In this document: in pieces, positions 31,533 to 44,554 of the stretch
How positions within the stretch are numbered: the stretch's first letter is position 1
How the letters are laid out: every line of letters begins with the position of its first letter
Origin: Phoronis australis
Taxonomy: Eukaryota; Phoronida; Phoronidae
Reading direction: 5' to 3'
DNA: 64,000 nt
Assembly: GCA_002633005.1 (NCBI GenBank)
Contig: NMRA01000136.1
Location: 234,538 to 298,537 of the forward strand
Notes under the pieces: model-generated
What the model was told of the DNA's origin: nothing
Databases searched by the model: none
The model's input: the letters and a program-made list of their open reading frames with translations, nothing else
Translations under genes and position numbers: made by a program

Positions 31533-32502
31533 TATCACTATATTGGGTTTGTAGTTGTGCTCTGTCGCAGCAAGTCGGTATGGCCAGATTCCCGTGGGCG
31601 AACCATCCATTTTGTTTTGATTGGCACTTGATAGACTATGGTGTAAGTGTAAAATTGCTGTCATGGTCGGTCATTCAGTGTCAGACAGACACACTTATTG
31701 AGGTGTTGTATTTCCATACAAGAACGGGGAGAACCCATTCACTCAGGGTCTCTTAGAGCGCCATCTTTTAAAACGTTTTTGGTCTGTCTCAAGTGCATTT
31801 TAGCTTCAGGTATTTTAATATTGCAAACTTTCCTCTTTTACATCTGGTTACAGATGCATTAGGATTCATTTACGGATATGCAAAGATGTGATCGAATGTT
31901 GAAAAGGCTTAAAAAATTTTTCGCACTCTTTGTAGAGTATGAATATTATTGTCAAAGAGGGTAATTTTGCCAGAAAAACTGAAACTAATGTGAGCAAATC
32001 AGGTCAGCTTTAAATTNTATCACTATATTGGGTTATTAGTTGTGCTCTGTCGCAACAAGTCGGTATGGCCAGATTCCCGTGGGCAAACCATCCATTTTGT
32101 TTTGATTGGCACTTGATAGACTATGGTGTAAGTGTAAAATTGCTGTCAATGGTCGGTCATTCAGTGTCAGACAGACACATTTATTGAGGTGTTGTATTTC
32201 CATACAAGAACGGGGAGAACCCATTCACTCAGGGTCTCTTAGAGCGCCATCTTTTAAAACGTTTTTGGTCTGTCTCAAGTGCATTTTAGCTTCAGGTATT
32301 TTAATATTGCAAACTTTCCTCTTTTACATCTGGTTACAGATGCATTAGGATTCATTTACGGATATGCAAAGATGTGATCGAATGTTGAAAAGGCTTAAAA
32401 AATTTTTCGCACTCTTTGTAGAGTATGAATATTATTGTCAAAGAGGGTAATTTTGCCAGAAAAACTGAAACTAATGTGAGCAAATCAGGTCAGCTTTAAA
32501 TT
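31533..32502. repeat. 485-bp duplication split by a single N (haplotype overlap)
   Basis: Copy A is 31533-32016 and copy B is 32018-32502, with an N at 32017. They are nearly identical with a few substitutions (GTCGCAGCAAG against GTCGCAACAAG). The arrangement is the same as at the other single-N joins. Confidence 0.88.
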
Positions 32503-33085
32503 TCTGAAGAGTTAATATCTCACACGGAATTGGTCTGATCACAAGACTTTTGTTCTACTGAACTGAATTAATTGTTTTTGGTTTTAGGGTTGTAACTTGT
32601 TATCTCAAGTTGTTGTGAAACTCTTTGAGATCATTTTGCGAGTACATGGTTACTCCCCTGTGTGAGAACTCTGCTTCTATCTAAACAACGAAGTATTTAC
32701 AGATGTAATATAGATAACAAACAATGCCATTTTCAGTAATAAAGTAATTTCACTTCCTCAAATCCCGATTGAAACATTCTGTTAACCAGTTAAGTGGTCG
32801 TTATCGTTTTTATGGCCGAAAAGCACATTTTGGGATTATTTCTGAATCAGACAGACTTTTTGATTTTATTAGGTTTGGCTATGAAATTTGTTGCTTTGTG
32901 ATTTTTTTTTACAAATTGCCAAATCTCGGTATTGTCTGCCAGACCGGCCTGTGTATTGACCAAAACACTTGGACACATAGTAAATAGGATTTGGCTCAGT
33001 CCTAGGGTGCTGTTGCCCATTCAGAATCTGGCCAACTGGAATTACCTGTTACTGGGTAAGAGTCTGCACTTAGAGGTGTCCCAGT

Positions 33086-33142
33086 GTTTTGAGAACCAGT
33101 TTTCTCCACTGAATAATCGGCATCAAACTGGTTATCAAAATG
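33086..33142. repeat. Relic core of MITE family B
   Basis: GTTTTGAGAACCAGTTT and AAACTGGTTATCAAAAT face each other around CTCCACTGAATAATCGG. The motif is shared with the inner arms of the copies at 40475 and 26128. Confidence 0.4.
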
Positions 33143-35193
33143 TAGAACTGCCTGTGAGTGATTATTACATGTTACTGTGTTAGTTAACCGAAAATACCAC
33201 CTTTGACAATACTGAACAGGATGGAGTAAAGTATGCACCTAAATTAAGGGTGTGTCCTTACTGACCCCTTGAATCCCATGAAAAAGTCCTAGTGTAGAAG
33301 CTCAGACGACTGCGAATTTCGCTTTTTTGTGTTGGCTTCCTCCTCTAAGTCGTAAGTTCTTCTTATAAAATCATTTCTGCCGTTTGGGACATTTGAAAAT
33401 GCCAGAAGACCAATATGTTGATCCTTATGAAACTTCCCTGTGTTGGCAAAATGCAGACTCTGTGTAAGTGGATGCCTCTTTTCACAAACTACTTTGTTTG
33501 GCAATGAAGCATAACTTTTGAAGACATTCTATAAGCTGTTCTAATTCAAGCCACTTATTGAACACTTGAACATATTTCTGTCTTTCTGACTCCCAACCAG
33601 AACTCTTTGCTGGTACCCACCTTATCTAAATTGTTAAACACTTTTGATTTGTAAAGTTCTATTATGGGAGTGACTACATTGTGTGTTCAACCTCCTATTC
33701 ACTATGTGATATACAGGTTTTCCTTATTGGGTAAAATTGGAAGCCTAATCACCTCTCCAGGAAGTATTTATTGTTACCTGCTTGCTCATGACTTGCATAG
33801 TGTGTTCAGTGTGTCTGAAGTTGGGAACTGGTAAGTGCACTCTCTCCCAGTGCGACGAGGGTAGCACTGTGAAATAATCTTGTAACATCACTTTTCATTG
33901 ATGATCAGAATATAGTAACATTCCGATAGGCTAGAAAACCTCACTCGGACATTTCGATTGGTTGGAAAATGTCATGCAGATATTCCAATTGGTTTATGTT
34001 GAGAAATGCCTAAGTGTACAACTCCATCTATTGATAAAATACATTTGTGGTTAAGTGACTGCTCTGATTGTCGCTGTACCGTTCTCCTCGGTATCCAGGC
34101 AGTTATCCGTTGCAGGTGTGCTCATCTTCTACTAGGTTTTATTCGCTTGTTTTTCATATACTTCCTGTTGATTGTACATAATGGAGAAATCAAGTTTCAC
34201 TCTTGCTTTGAATGTTTCTCAGTTTCACATTAGTGAGGCTTAACTTCAATGTATTTAATTGGCAGAACTTCAGTGCATTCAGGTTTGCTTATCAACAGAA
34301 AAAAACTAGACTGTCAAGCTGTAGACATTTGGGTTTTCTGATTTAGACCTTTGTTCCCTCTAGTTTTGGTAAATTTCAACTTTGTTAGATAATTGAAATG
34401 ATCAAAAACTTGGCTTGGGTTTGTGAGTACTGTCTGTCAAATTCCGAGTTTAAAATTGGTGGATAGGGTTACAGAAATGGCACACTGAGCTAATCCACTT
34501 CTGAGTTAAAAATTAACAAAGGCACAAAACCTGTTAGTACTAGATCTTGAAAAGCATAATATCAAAAGCTTGAACTCTGACTTCTACCACAGAATTCGAT
34601 ACGTTTCCAGTTATTGTCAAAGTCTTCTAAAAGTGGCTATAAATCCACAAAAACCTATTTTTTCTTTAGACCACATACCGTTATGAAATAGGTCTCAATT
34701 TGTTCCTTAATGAAATTGGAGGTGATTTCAGGGCTTTGTTAAAGGACAGTTGGTTATTGGTTGACATCAGGGCCACTAAACGTTGGCTTGTCACCGTGTC
34801 ATTCTTTTCCCCAAGCATGGTTCAAAGGACTAATGAACTGAAAGCTCTTTGTAAACACAGAAATCACGTCTCATCTGAGGAAGGAATAAGTTACAGCCAT
34901 AGTGGTCTAATCAAATGTTCACATCGTGGACGGAACGCGGGTATAAAGCGCTTTTAATGGTACTTCACCAGGAAATACCTCTGTACAAATGAAACTTTGG
35001 TGTTTGAGGAGTAAACATGTCCCTCAAACTTATCTCAGCTTCCATGGGATTATCCTTAATAGTGGCCTTATACAGATACTAATTGGATTTGTGATTGCAT
35101 TTTGTTGCGTCACATGTATGCAGAACAGATAGTCCTGTGCTGTAAACTTTGAGTCATACTCTGGCTTTGTTTGAAGGCATGAGTCGGTGTTTT

Positions 35194-35630
35194 TAGGGCC
35201 TTTCATACTAACATCAACGTGTTGATGGTTTGGGGAGTTAGGGTCAGTATGAACACTCAACTCCGGTCCTGGATCGCAGTTAACAGCTCCAGTTAACATC
35301 ACAGTTAACTGGTGGATTTAATTGCGCAGCGTCGACGCTACGGTGCAGTATGAACGGTTAACTTCGGTCCAATCGAAGTTATTGCCAGGTGCCACTGTTA
35401 TCGTCAACAGTTACTGGGTAGTGTCGTCACTAATAGCTGCTTATATTTTGCTCTAATAACAACCAATCGATCTAAAAATAAGTTAATGTCATTTAGCACA
35501 TGTAAATGTTCCAAATTGTCACATTGAAAAAAATCGTAGCGTGCTGCACTACCTTGCGATAAATTAACTGCACTGTTAACGTCGACGCTCTGCTCAGACC
35601 GGAGTTAAGTCAATATGAAAGGACCTTAAG
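35194..35630. mobile_element. TIR element with internal repeats
   Basis: The left end reads TAGGGCCTTTCATACTAAC; the right end, reversed, reads TAAGGTCCTTTCATATTGAC. AACTCCGGTC occurs inside both ends, and TATGAAC followed by (A/T)AACTTCGGTCC recurs within. It is probably a non-autonomous DNA transposon. No transposase is present. Confidence 0.5.
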
Positions 35631-36704
35631 AAACTAATTTAAATCCAATTTCCAACAACTAATAAATTTTGCAAATGGATCTCCATTTATATTGATAGCC
35701 TACACCTTCTGTGTATGGTAATTTCATGCGAAAATAATGTTGTTAAATTCCATTTTTTCAGAGGCTGAATAGGTTGCTGGAAATAATGGGAGCTTTACCA
35801 AATATTGTTTAATGATATCTAAACCATGCACATTTGACACTAAGTTCGTTTATTTCTGTGTGCCGTTATCATGTACATTACGACATGTATGTATATAACT
35901 TTTTTAACGGTTTTTGCATTTTTAATTACCACAGAAGTTTCATAGCTCATGCATTTGACAATAACACGCAGCATTTCGCTTTGGCGACTAGCAGACGCGA
36001 AACTTCACTCTGAGTTTTAGTGCAGTGTGCTGAGCAGGTGAAGAATTTACATACTATCTTCTCAGTCTGTTCAGATTCAGCATTTGTTTCGTAGGCTTTT
36101 AGATATTGGCATGCTTGAACTTGTGTGGTTATCTAAATGTCGGAAGTGTCATTAAAATATGCGTTGTCTTCCTGCAATAATTCCGCTGGAAGGCAGTATA
36201 TCAAATTTAATAGAATTTCCATCGCTGTTGTGAACAACGCTGCACCGAATGGCCGTGTACGCAACTCAAAATGACTCCAAGCTAAGAGACAATATCTCTG
36301 AAATAAGGCTATCAACAAAGCCTGCAAAAATGCGTTGTTAGTTGACACCTTCAGGTCAGATATTGACGATTAATTTGATAGGTGTCTTTTTGAGCGCAAT
36401 ATTTTACCTTAGCTAGATCTAAATATGGCTCTTACGCGCCAACAAAAATGCATTCATAGTCGAGATTTGTATTCTGCTTGACTTCTCATCAGGTATTTGA
36501 TATCCACCTAAAGTGAATCCACCTTTGCGTTTGTTATTTCCATTAATTAAATAAGGTAAAAATATGTTTGTTTGCTGTTCTAGTCTTGTGTGCCCCATGT
36601 CAATTTGTGTGCATTTTACCTGCCTGAAAATTGAACCAGATTATAAACTGGCTTCTCTGTGGCTGGGCCTTTATCAAAGTACTGGATTCGTGATTGCAAG
36701 TGCG

Positions 36705-36749
36705 GAGTGGCTGACCTCTGAGTGGATGACCTCTGAGTGGATGACCTCT
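36705..36749. repeat. Three tandem 15-bp units with TGACCTCT
   Basis: Units of GAGTGG(C/A)TGACCTCT repeated three times. Each carries a TGACCT half-site of the nuclear-receptor type. No functional evidence. Confidence 0.8.
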
Positions 36750-37643
36750 GAGTGTGAACTCTTGCCAATCAGCTGAGACTCAGAACTGCGCACTAAGTGT
36801 TTACTCCTGTAAGCTTTGTTGGACTGTCACATGGTTTTGTTTACATCCAGACATAAACATTATTGATTGCATGCCTTTTTCTCATCAAACCTGAGCTGGA
36901 AACAGAGCTGTACACAAGGTCAGTGACAAAGCCAAGGGGTAAATGACTAGTGTTTACCTCATGGTTGGGAACTGCAGACTGATGTTTTGTTAGGGCATTG
37001 TCAGTATTGCTGTAGCAGGGTATTGGTCTGTCTGCTAGGGTTATAAATACCAGACTGTTTGATTGAAACCTTTTTATTAGTCAGCTTTGGTTACTGTAGG
37101 TTGGGTATTCTTAACCTATTATAGCAAGAACTGGGAAGGTATGGGAAATGTTTGGTGAAGTGAGGTTATTGTTTCTTGTGTTTAATCAGGTTTGTTACTG
37201 GGATAAATATCCAGCTGGTATTGACTGGAATCAGTAAGAAAGGCTTTCCTGGTTTTAAATATTTTCCGTGTTTGTCAGTTAAGCACTGTCACTGAATCAA
37301 AATTCTGGAAACTTTTTAATGCGTTGTGTTTGTTCCTAGTGTCTGCGTATGTGTTGAAACAGTCAACAGTTTGTTGCGCGGAGAAATTCCCATGTGTGTC
37401 TGCTGGTCTGAAATTGAGTTACTAAATGTGATGCATACAAAGACTTGTTCGTCTTTTGTAATTGCTTGAAATCTCCGGTGATGCTCTGTGATTGATATTT
37501 ATAGTCCAAAGGCTGCAAACTGAAACATGAATGCCTCTTTCTTCAGTCCAGCATGTTAACTTTTTCCCTTGTGACCAGTTTGTCAGAATTCTAATTTGAT
37601 GTTCGCGTGCTCAACAATAGCGATTTTCACTGTCTTGTGTTAA

Positions 37644-37820
37644 GGTAAAATCTCACTAATTTCAGACACAAAATAACGCTCAATTTTTCATTTCAATTAA
37701 AAAAATCTCTTGATAGCTGTGGTACAGAACTTGAATATTTCAAAGCATCATTGTGGCCCTATACATCATTTATAGAAAATGAGAAAATAAAATTTCACCT
37801 GTTATACTTTGTCTGCTCAG
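37644..37820. repeat. MITE-like element, family A (inverted copy)
   Basis: Starts GGTAAAATCTCACTAATTTC. Its far end, reversed, contains GGTGAAATTTTATTTTCTCA, then TAAATGAT, matching the copy at 46115. Confidence 0.5.
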
Positions 37821-40474
37821 TATCACCCTGTGCTTGTTTGTCAACTTCAGTTTAGCCACTCCAGTACGGCTTCTACAGGCTCAGTCATAAATCCTGTAAG
37901 GAAACTTTGTGTCTTCCAAAGTTATAAATGATTTAATTAACATTGTAAGTTAGCTGCCAAAAAATAATAAATCACAACTTCTGTAAGTTGCAAAATATTT
38001 TTCCCTACTCTGCAGATCCACTTGGCTAATTCTGGGGATTGATGACTGACTAGTTCTCGGGTAAATTGTTTAACAGTAAGTTTCACAAAATTATTCGCCT
38101 CTAGGTGAATGTTAATGTCCATCATCGAATATTTTAAGTTGTTTACTAGTCTCACTGGTTCATCAAAGTTGCAAGAGATAAGAAACAAGTGGTACTCCAC
38201 ACATGTCCACTTAATTTGTTGATTTCTTCTTCCTTGTAATAAACCTATATTTTTCTTCATGATCTCTCGGCTCCCAACCATTTTTGTTTTCACATGAGGA
38301 GTTCTCCTGAAGTTGCAGGTGAGTTATCCTTTTGGGCTAGTATATATTCATGGATCCACAGGGAGTAATCAACCAAGGGGTCTTCTCACCCAGGACTATA
38401 AACTCTTCAAGCTAATAGTTACACAAAGAACTGGGGCAGATGCATGACTAGGCGCAAGGTTCACAAAGAACTACTTTCTCTGACCAGGCATGTCACTTCC
38501 AAAGGGCCTGTTGTGTCTGAGGAACACCCATGCTTTACCGTACAACACAATTCTAAGCCATTGGACTAGTCACCCCCTTCAAGCCCAGATTTGTTTCTCC
38601 AACTCTTGTTTATTCTGTTCTATGTGTTTCAACTGACATGTAGGGCGCAATTTGCTTGAAAAAAACTGGTGTCAGGAAGTGAATTTCTCAAGCTGTTTGT
38701 TTTTGGGAGTATTTGGAATAGTGAAGTAAAGGCATAACACAGACTTGGCTAGTGTAACTGGTTTGTAGAGTATAACTATGGTCTTGGTGAAGAGGATTTT
38801 CTGGGATTATCTGTGAGTATGCCTATTGGTTGCTTGCTAGACATGACATTTCCATAGCCTGAGGGATATATCTGTTCCAACTGTATGTGTCTTTCACCCT
38901 GTGCTTGTAATGTTATCTTCAAGTGCCATGTAGGTGGAAGTCACTGATCTAACACACCACCTTGTTTACAAATATCAGGGAGCAACTGAAACACAAAAGC
39001 TTCAAATCTAAGGTACAGACTTTTAGTAACGTGACACAGTGACGTGACCTGCTTTTGACAAAAACCTGTTAACTTTTATTGTTTATTCAGTGTTGCTGAA
39101 AATAGATTTCAAGTCTTCTCTTCAGCATAGCCATGATTCATGATAGTTTTAGTAATTTTTGTAAAATACTTGTTCATTACTCATGTGCTTTAGCTGTGGC
39201 CATTTTAATGACTCGTGCCACGCTGGCCTGTGAATCACACCTATGGTTAATTGTTTCGAAGGGTATGATTTTCCAATTCAATTTGTTAAGTGTATATTTG
39301 GAATGGATTCGCAAATCAAATCACCTGCGTTGTTTTTAAACTTTCATAGTGATCATATAGTTTTTCTTAAAGCTGTTGTCAAATATCATGAATGTAGCTC
39401 TAATGGAAATATAGCTTTAAAGAAAAGTTTGGAAAAAATGACAAGAACTCTCTGTTGACCCTCAGGTCAGGGGTGGATTCAGGATCATTGTCAGAAGAGG
39501 CCTAACAAAGGGAACATTCTAGTGTTCCATACAAATGTCCATCTCTGAATTTGTGCCTACCAGTACCTTGACACGCTTTTGAGGATGTAAAGCTGCAAAA
39601 AAAATGTGTAATCCGTAAAATACACATGACCCTTGTAAAAAACCTGTAATCCGTTTAAAAATATATCTCACTGCTGTGCAAACCATGTTTAAACCCTGTG
39701 AAAATAGGATAGCTTGGAACCACAGGTGACAGTGGTTTTTGTAGTCAGAAGTCTTATGAGAATTCACGAACTGCGATATATATCTGCAAATTAAACCATA
39801 TGAAAATTACCTATTAGTTTCAAGCCACCAATTGGAATAAAGATCGCTTTGTCGAGATTTATGATTGCTATCTCATTAATCAATCTCAATCAATCAGGCT
39901 TCCAAGTTCAATTTGCTTTTCCTATATACCATTGATCCTGCTCTTGATTGCAATGGCATTCACTCAATCTCTGATTCACAGGCAAAGAAAAACAATGCTA
40001 TTTCTAAACAGTGCTGTTTTTCTCATCCACGAGGGTGAGATCAGATCTTTCCACCGAAACAGTCCTCCCCTCCTCATGTTTAGTTGTCTTGTGGCTTGAC
40101 ACTCAGATAATAGCAGAAATCTTGTTTTACTTTCCAAACACACTGCAGTAATCCTTCATTTTGTTTTATGTGGAATTCATAAAACAACATTTGGTGAAGT
40201 TTCCTTAATTTCCAGAGAGGTTATCAGCACTTAAAAAAATGAAAAATGACAATTTTGGCAAATTCTTGTGCAAAATAATTGGAGAAGTACCATAACTATG
40301 CACAAACAGGCTTGGATCATTTCTGTATCTGTCTTTGTTTCTTGTCTTGAAATCTGATCCTTTTGGTTTTCCTTTTTTCTCTGAATGCTATCTCAATGGC
40401 CTCTCCAAAATGTTGTTTTGCCTTAAGTGCTACAGACAGTCTGGGTGCAGAAACATACGTGCAGTTTTGGGCAA

Positions 40475-40574
40475 TAGTTAGATAAGAACATGCCCACATT
40501 TTGCGAACCAGTTTGATGCCTGTTAATTCAGTGAAGAAACTGGTTCTCAAAATGCGGGCATGTTATATCTGACT
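40475..40574. mobile_element. MITE, family B (100 bp)
   Basis: The left end TAGTTAGATAAGAACATGCC continues to TTTTGCGAACCAGTTT. The right arm, reversed, reads GTCAGATATAACATGCCCGC, then TTTTGAGAACCAGTTT. It is nearly palindromic, with the family ends of the copies in OGT intron 1. Confidence 0.7.
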
Positions 40575-43471
40575 TTCACCCAGTTTTGTACTGTGTGAAC
40601 ACGTGGAAATACTGTGGTTAGCAAGCATTAGTCATCTAGAGAATGGAAATGAAAGTCTGTACTGATTTATTTTTGCAAGGAATTACTTGATACTAAACTC
40701 CCGGTTCTTGTCAGCAGACATGCTGTTTGGCCCAAAGTAGTAACCTGTTTTTCAATTCCTATTTACACTCTTATCAGAACTGCTATGTTTGAACAACCTA
40801 CTGTGATTCTATGCTAAGCTCCAATAGTTGTGTCTAGTGGCTGGGAAGTTTGATCCTTCAACAAAAGAGGTCAATGTTCTGGGGTCCCAGGAATCACTGA
40901 CATTTACATGTCCACAAATTAGTCTGGTTTGAGGATTGATATCCGCAGACGTTATGGTGAAATCAAATAAGTTTCGGTCGCCAAAGTTGATATTTTTTCA
41001 TTTTTCATTGTTATTCCTGCCCAACCTACCCGCCAAGACCTTATGTGATGGCCAACAATGTAATAAACTTAAAACTGCTGAAACATTGATTCACTGCTAA
41101 CTATCTTTTATGAAAAAAACAAGGAGACAAAGTTCACTTTCCGTCGTATTGTGTCCTAAGTTGGTAAGATTTTACCGTCATTTTCAGATGTTCGAGGTAT
41201 GCCATTAACTCAACGCGCGCTGTTCCGATTCAGGACCTAAGTTTACCGTTCATACAACCGACAATATGCGAAACATGAAACATCAAAGCGTGACTTTAGT
41301 ATGTTAGACCCTTACACACATACACACACTAAATTCCTCAAGCAGGCAGGTAGACTTGCTGAGTATGAGCAGTGAAATTAAAGCAATGTGTCTGTTGTAA
41401 TGGGTCTGTAGAAGGACTAAATAACATGTTGGCTTTTCTGTTTTGCGAACTTTATTTCGTAAACTTCCGACAGCACTGTCCCATTAATATCATTATAACA
41501 ATCACTCGCGTTCGAAGAACTTTCTACGCACTTACGAAATAACCAGCATTCTCAGTGGGCAAAAATAGACTTATCCTGTGCTCTCAAAGTAAGGGCTTGA
41601 CTAAAACTTCAACACAGATTTTTGTTGTTGTGGCAACCATCTGTGGGTGTTTCTGGTTTCAAGCTCATCAGAAACTAGCCTCACTTTCATTTGTTTTCTG
41701 CCAGCTGAATGCATGTGTCATCAATAATCGGCTGCTGCAATACAAATGACTCACCACTCCAGTCTTGTCTGGACTATATATAATGGCTAACTCGCAGGGA
41801 AGGGGCGAACTCAATTTATTCAACACAAGTTGCATGACTGTGTAACAGGTGAATTCATGAATGTGTGTGCTTGTGAGTGCGCGCCTGCTTATTTGGATTT
41901 TTTGATTCTGTGCCTGCGGTAAAATTTCTTCAAATTAGAACAGAATATGGCAGACAAGTAACTTTTGTTTTATCGAAATTTTCAATTAAGAGTAAACAAG
42001 AAGACGACTTTACTTGATTATTTGAAAACTTTACGTAGTACAGCTGTCATCATCTAACAGGTAATGAAATTTAGAGCATTTTTGTTAAACAGTGAGCGTT
42101 TGAAAAATGAAAAAAATGGCAAGTTTCCTCGTTATTTTTTTCTAATTTAGAGGAAAGTTTACCGTATTATTGGAAGGAATGTGTGAATGTGTTAAGTTTT
42201 TAAGTGATTTGTAGAAATGCGCAAGTTTTTTGGTTTGTACCTGAGTGACTCTTTGAAATGTGTTGAGATAATTGGACTGTGTATGATGCTGGAGTAAACA
42301 ACTGTTGGGAAAGCTAAAACAATAGTTTTGATTTACGTTATTGTACTGTAAACAAGCGCATAGGTCATGCATAGGTCACATGATGTGACCAACATATGGC
42401 GTAATAATTCTTAATTGATAGATCAGAGTGATATTACACTTTAAACCTGCTCTAGCTTTGAAACAAGTGAGACATTTGTAATGAATTGATGAACCCGGAG
42501 TTATTGCTCAGTACAAATGTGGATGCTTGTTTCTCATTGGGCTGCGGAATTGGACGTTTTGCCCGTAACTAAGTCTTGATTAACAATTACTGCTAAGCTA
42601 TTGACAATGGTTGTCCTTCAAGTGTTAAAGGACAATGGCCCATAGATAGGACCTCCTCAAAATGACCATTTCTGCACCTTCAAACTTTTAGTTGGGACCA
42701 CGAAATTTTTAGCAGCCACTATTCCAGGATTGTCCAGTGAGCTTTCAACAAGGTACAAACTCTTGAGAGTACTCCCTTAGGCCTAAAAGTCTGTACCCCT
42801 CTGGGTGCATATTTTTTCAGACAACAGTTGGCTGCTGTCTGCTGAGTCATTTAAGAGTGGGTGTTTTGTACCAAGCATAAATCATGTTTAATGATTTCTT
42901 GATGATCAACTGGACCAGCAAGTTTGTACCAGATGATATCTAACTAAGTTTCAAATGTTTTGCAGGTTGTTTATGCTCTATTTACATAATTGTTATATGG
43001 TGAACTTTATTATTAATGGACATTTGTCTGCTTTCAATATTGTAATCTGAGAGGGAAGTCATTTCAAAAGATTTAAGCTATGATGTTAAGCCACAATTCA
43101 ACATCAAATTGCACCAAATTGTTCATGCGACTGACTGTTGACTTATGGGAAATCCACCAATGTTATATGATACAGTATGGCCGTCAAGTGATATTTCACT
43201 TTTTTCCATGAAAGATATGTAGTACCAAATTTCTGTGTTTTGTACCTCAGCTATCATCATTCAATATTTCAAAAAAATATGAACCATTGCAATAGAAGCC
43301 CCAGAAAAATCAAAATGGACGACTTTGACAATTATTTTTGTCCAGAATTGGTGAAACTTTACCACACTCCTGAAGTTCCTCGTGTTCAACGCAATCCACC
43401 GTTTCAGAGTAAACAAGTTTGAACTGTCTTCCTGTGTAACTAAAGCTGCTTTTACACAGAAGACAGTTGTT

Positions 43472-43516
43472 ATTACGTCAGTTGTCATTACGTCAGTTGT
43501 CATTACGTCAGTTGTC
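43472..43516. repeat. Three tandem 15-bp units with TTACGTCA (CREB/ATF-like sites)
   Basis: ATTACGTCAGTTGTC repeated three times without change, preceded by a partial unit. Each unit has TTACGTCA, a bZIP (CREB/ATF) type binding site. It lies about 0.9 kb upstream of the first recognised thymosin exon, so a regulatory role is possible but unproven. Confidence 0.7.
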
Positions 43517-44409
43517 ATGTCTCGAACTGCTCCGCCTTAGTCACATTTACATGACATATATGAGATTGAGATCGCTAACTGGATCCAGCATCGTACATGC
43601 AGACAGTTTTGCATGTTCGAATTAACAATGGCTGTGTTGTTAATGCAATTGGTGTGTAAATGATTCTCCCTATGAGTGCTATTGCGTAAGTGCGTCGAGA
43701 GGTGATTTCTTTCTGCCCTGCACCAGTTGTGTTTAGATGAGTAAGTTGAAACTAAAGAAACTGATCGAGTGCAACTCACTCTACCTCTCAAACCAGTGTC
43801 AAAAATAGCTGCCAACACAACAATTTTGCCGTCCCCAAAGTGTGTAATATCACGGTGACTGATCACTTATCGTTGATTAGAATTCTCGAATTTGGACACC
43901 CAATAATGTCATTTCTAAAATTTGGTTCAAGGTTCGACTCCTGGCGCTGAGTAATTAATTTTATAATTGAAAACTTGAGAATAATACTGTATCATAATTA
44001 CTTGTTCATGGAAGGTTGGTATGAACTCTTTTTTTCATCAGTACGGTGAAATTGCAAAGGACCCAGAGGCCCCTTTAAAGTGACACTCTGCCGGGTACCT
44101 ATGTTCTGATTCCCAGGATCCAGTAAGTCAAGTAATCCTGATCAGTCTTGAGAATCTGAGTTTTATCTCTGGATCTGAGACACTGAGTTTTATCTGTAGG
44201 TCTTGTTCTTAATTGGCTGATATGTCATGTAAATCTCCCACGCAGTCAACTAACATGTCAGGGTATTAGTCTGCTGTCATAAACATGGCCGACACACTAC
44301 GTGACAAACATGGCTGACACATCCAGGAAATAAGTTGCCCAATTTGGATGGCATCCAGTATCTTATGAGATAAGCATGATGATGATGACTATTTCCTGTT
44401 CTCTTTCAG

Positions 44410-44554
44410 ATTCTAAGTTAGTTACTTCAAACGAGACACGCAATGGCTGAGCAAAACGGTGTCAAAGCCTCTCGGGCAGAAGTCGAATCGTTTGATGCTA
44501 GAAAGTTGAAACACGTAGAGACGAAAGAAAAGAACCCCCTGCCCACGGCACAGG
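44410..44554 (+). other. Duplicate of first thymosin coding exon (probable second haplotype)
   Basis: The same exon as 44828-44972, with acceptor TTCTCTTTCAG at 44409, a 5' UTR with stops, and an ATG at 44443. It encodes a repeat with FDARKLKHVE where the other copy has FDASKLKHVE. It is part of the duplication joined by the N at 44776. Confidence 0.8.

Larger units (their letters stand above)
27668..44409. other. Long stretch with no recognised gene
   Basis: Upstream of OGT exon 1 (transcribed leftward) and upstream of the first recognised thymosin exon (transcribed rightward). I see no conserved coding exon on either strand; the open frames are short and have no family resemblance. It must hold the OGT promoter and at least one non-coding first exon of the thymosin gene, neither of which I can place. 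It contains the repeats listed separately and one haplotype overlap. Confidence 0.5.

Noticed and set aside
34700-34957. 85-codon open frame (MFLNEIGGDFRALLKDSW...)
   Set aside because: No conserved motif, no splice partners and no similar sequence elsewhere in the window.
43911-43975. GGTTCGACTCC B-box-like sequence suggesting a tRNA
   Set aside because: No matching A box, acceptor stem or cloverleaf could be built around it; at best a SINE trace.
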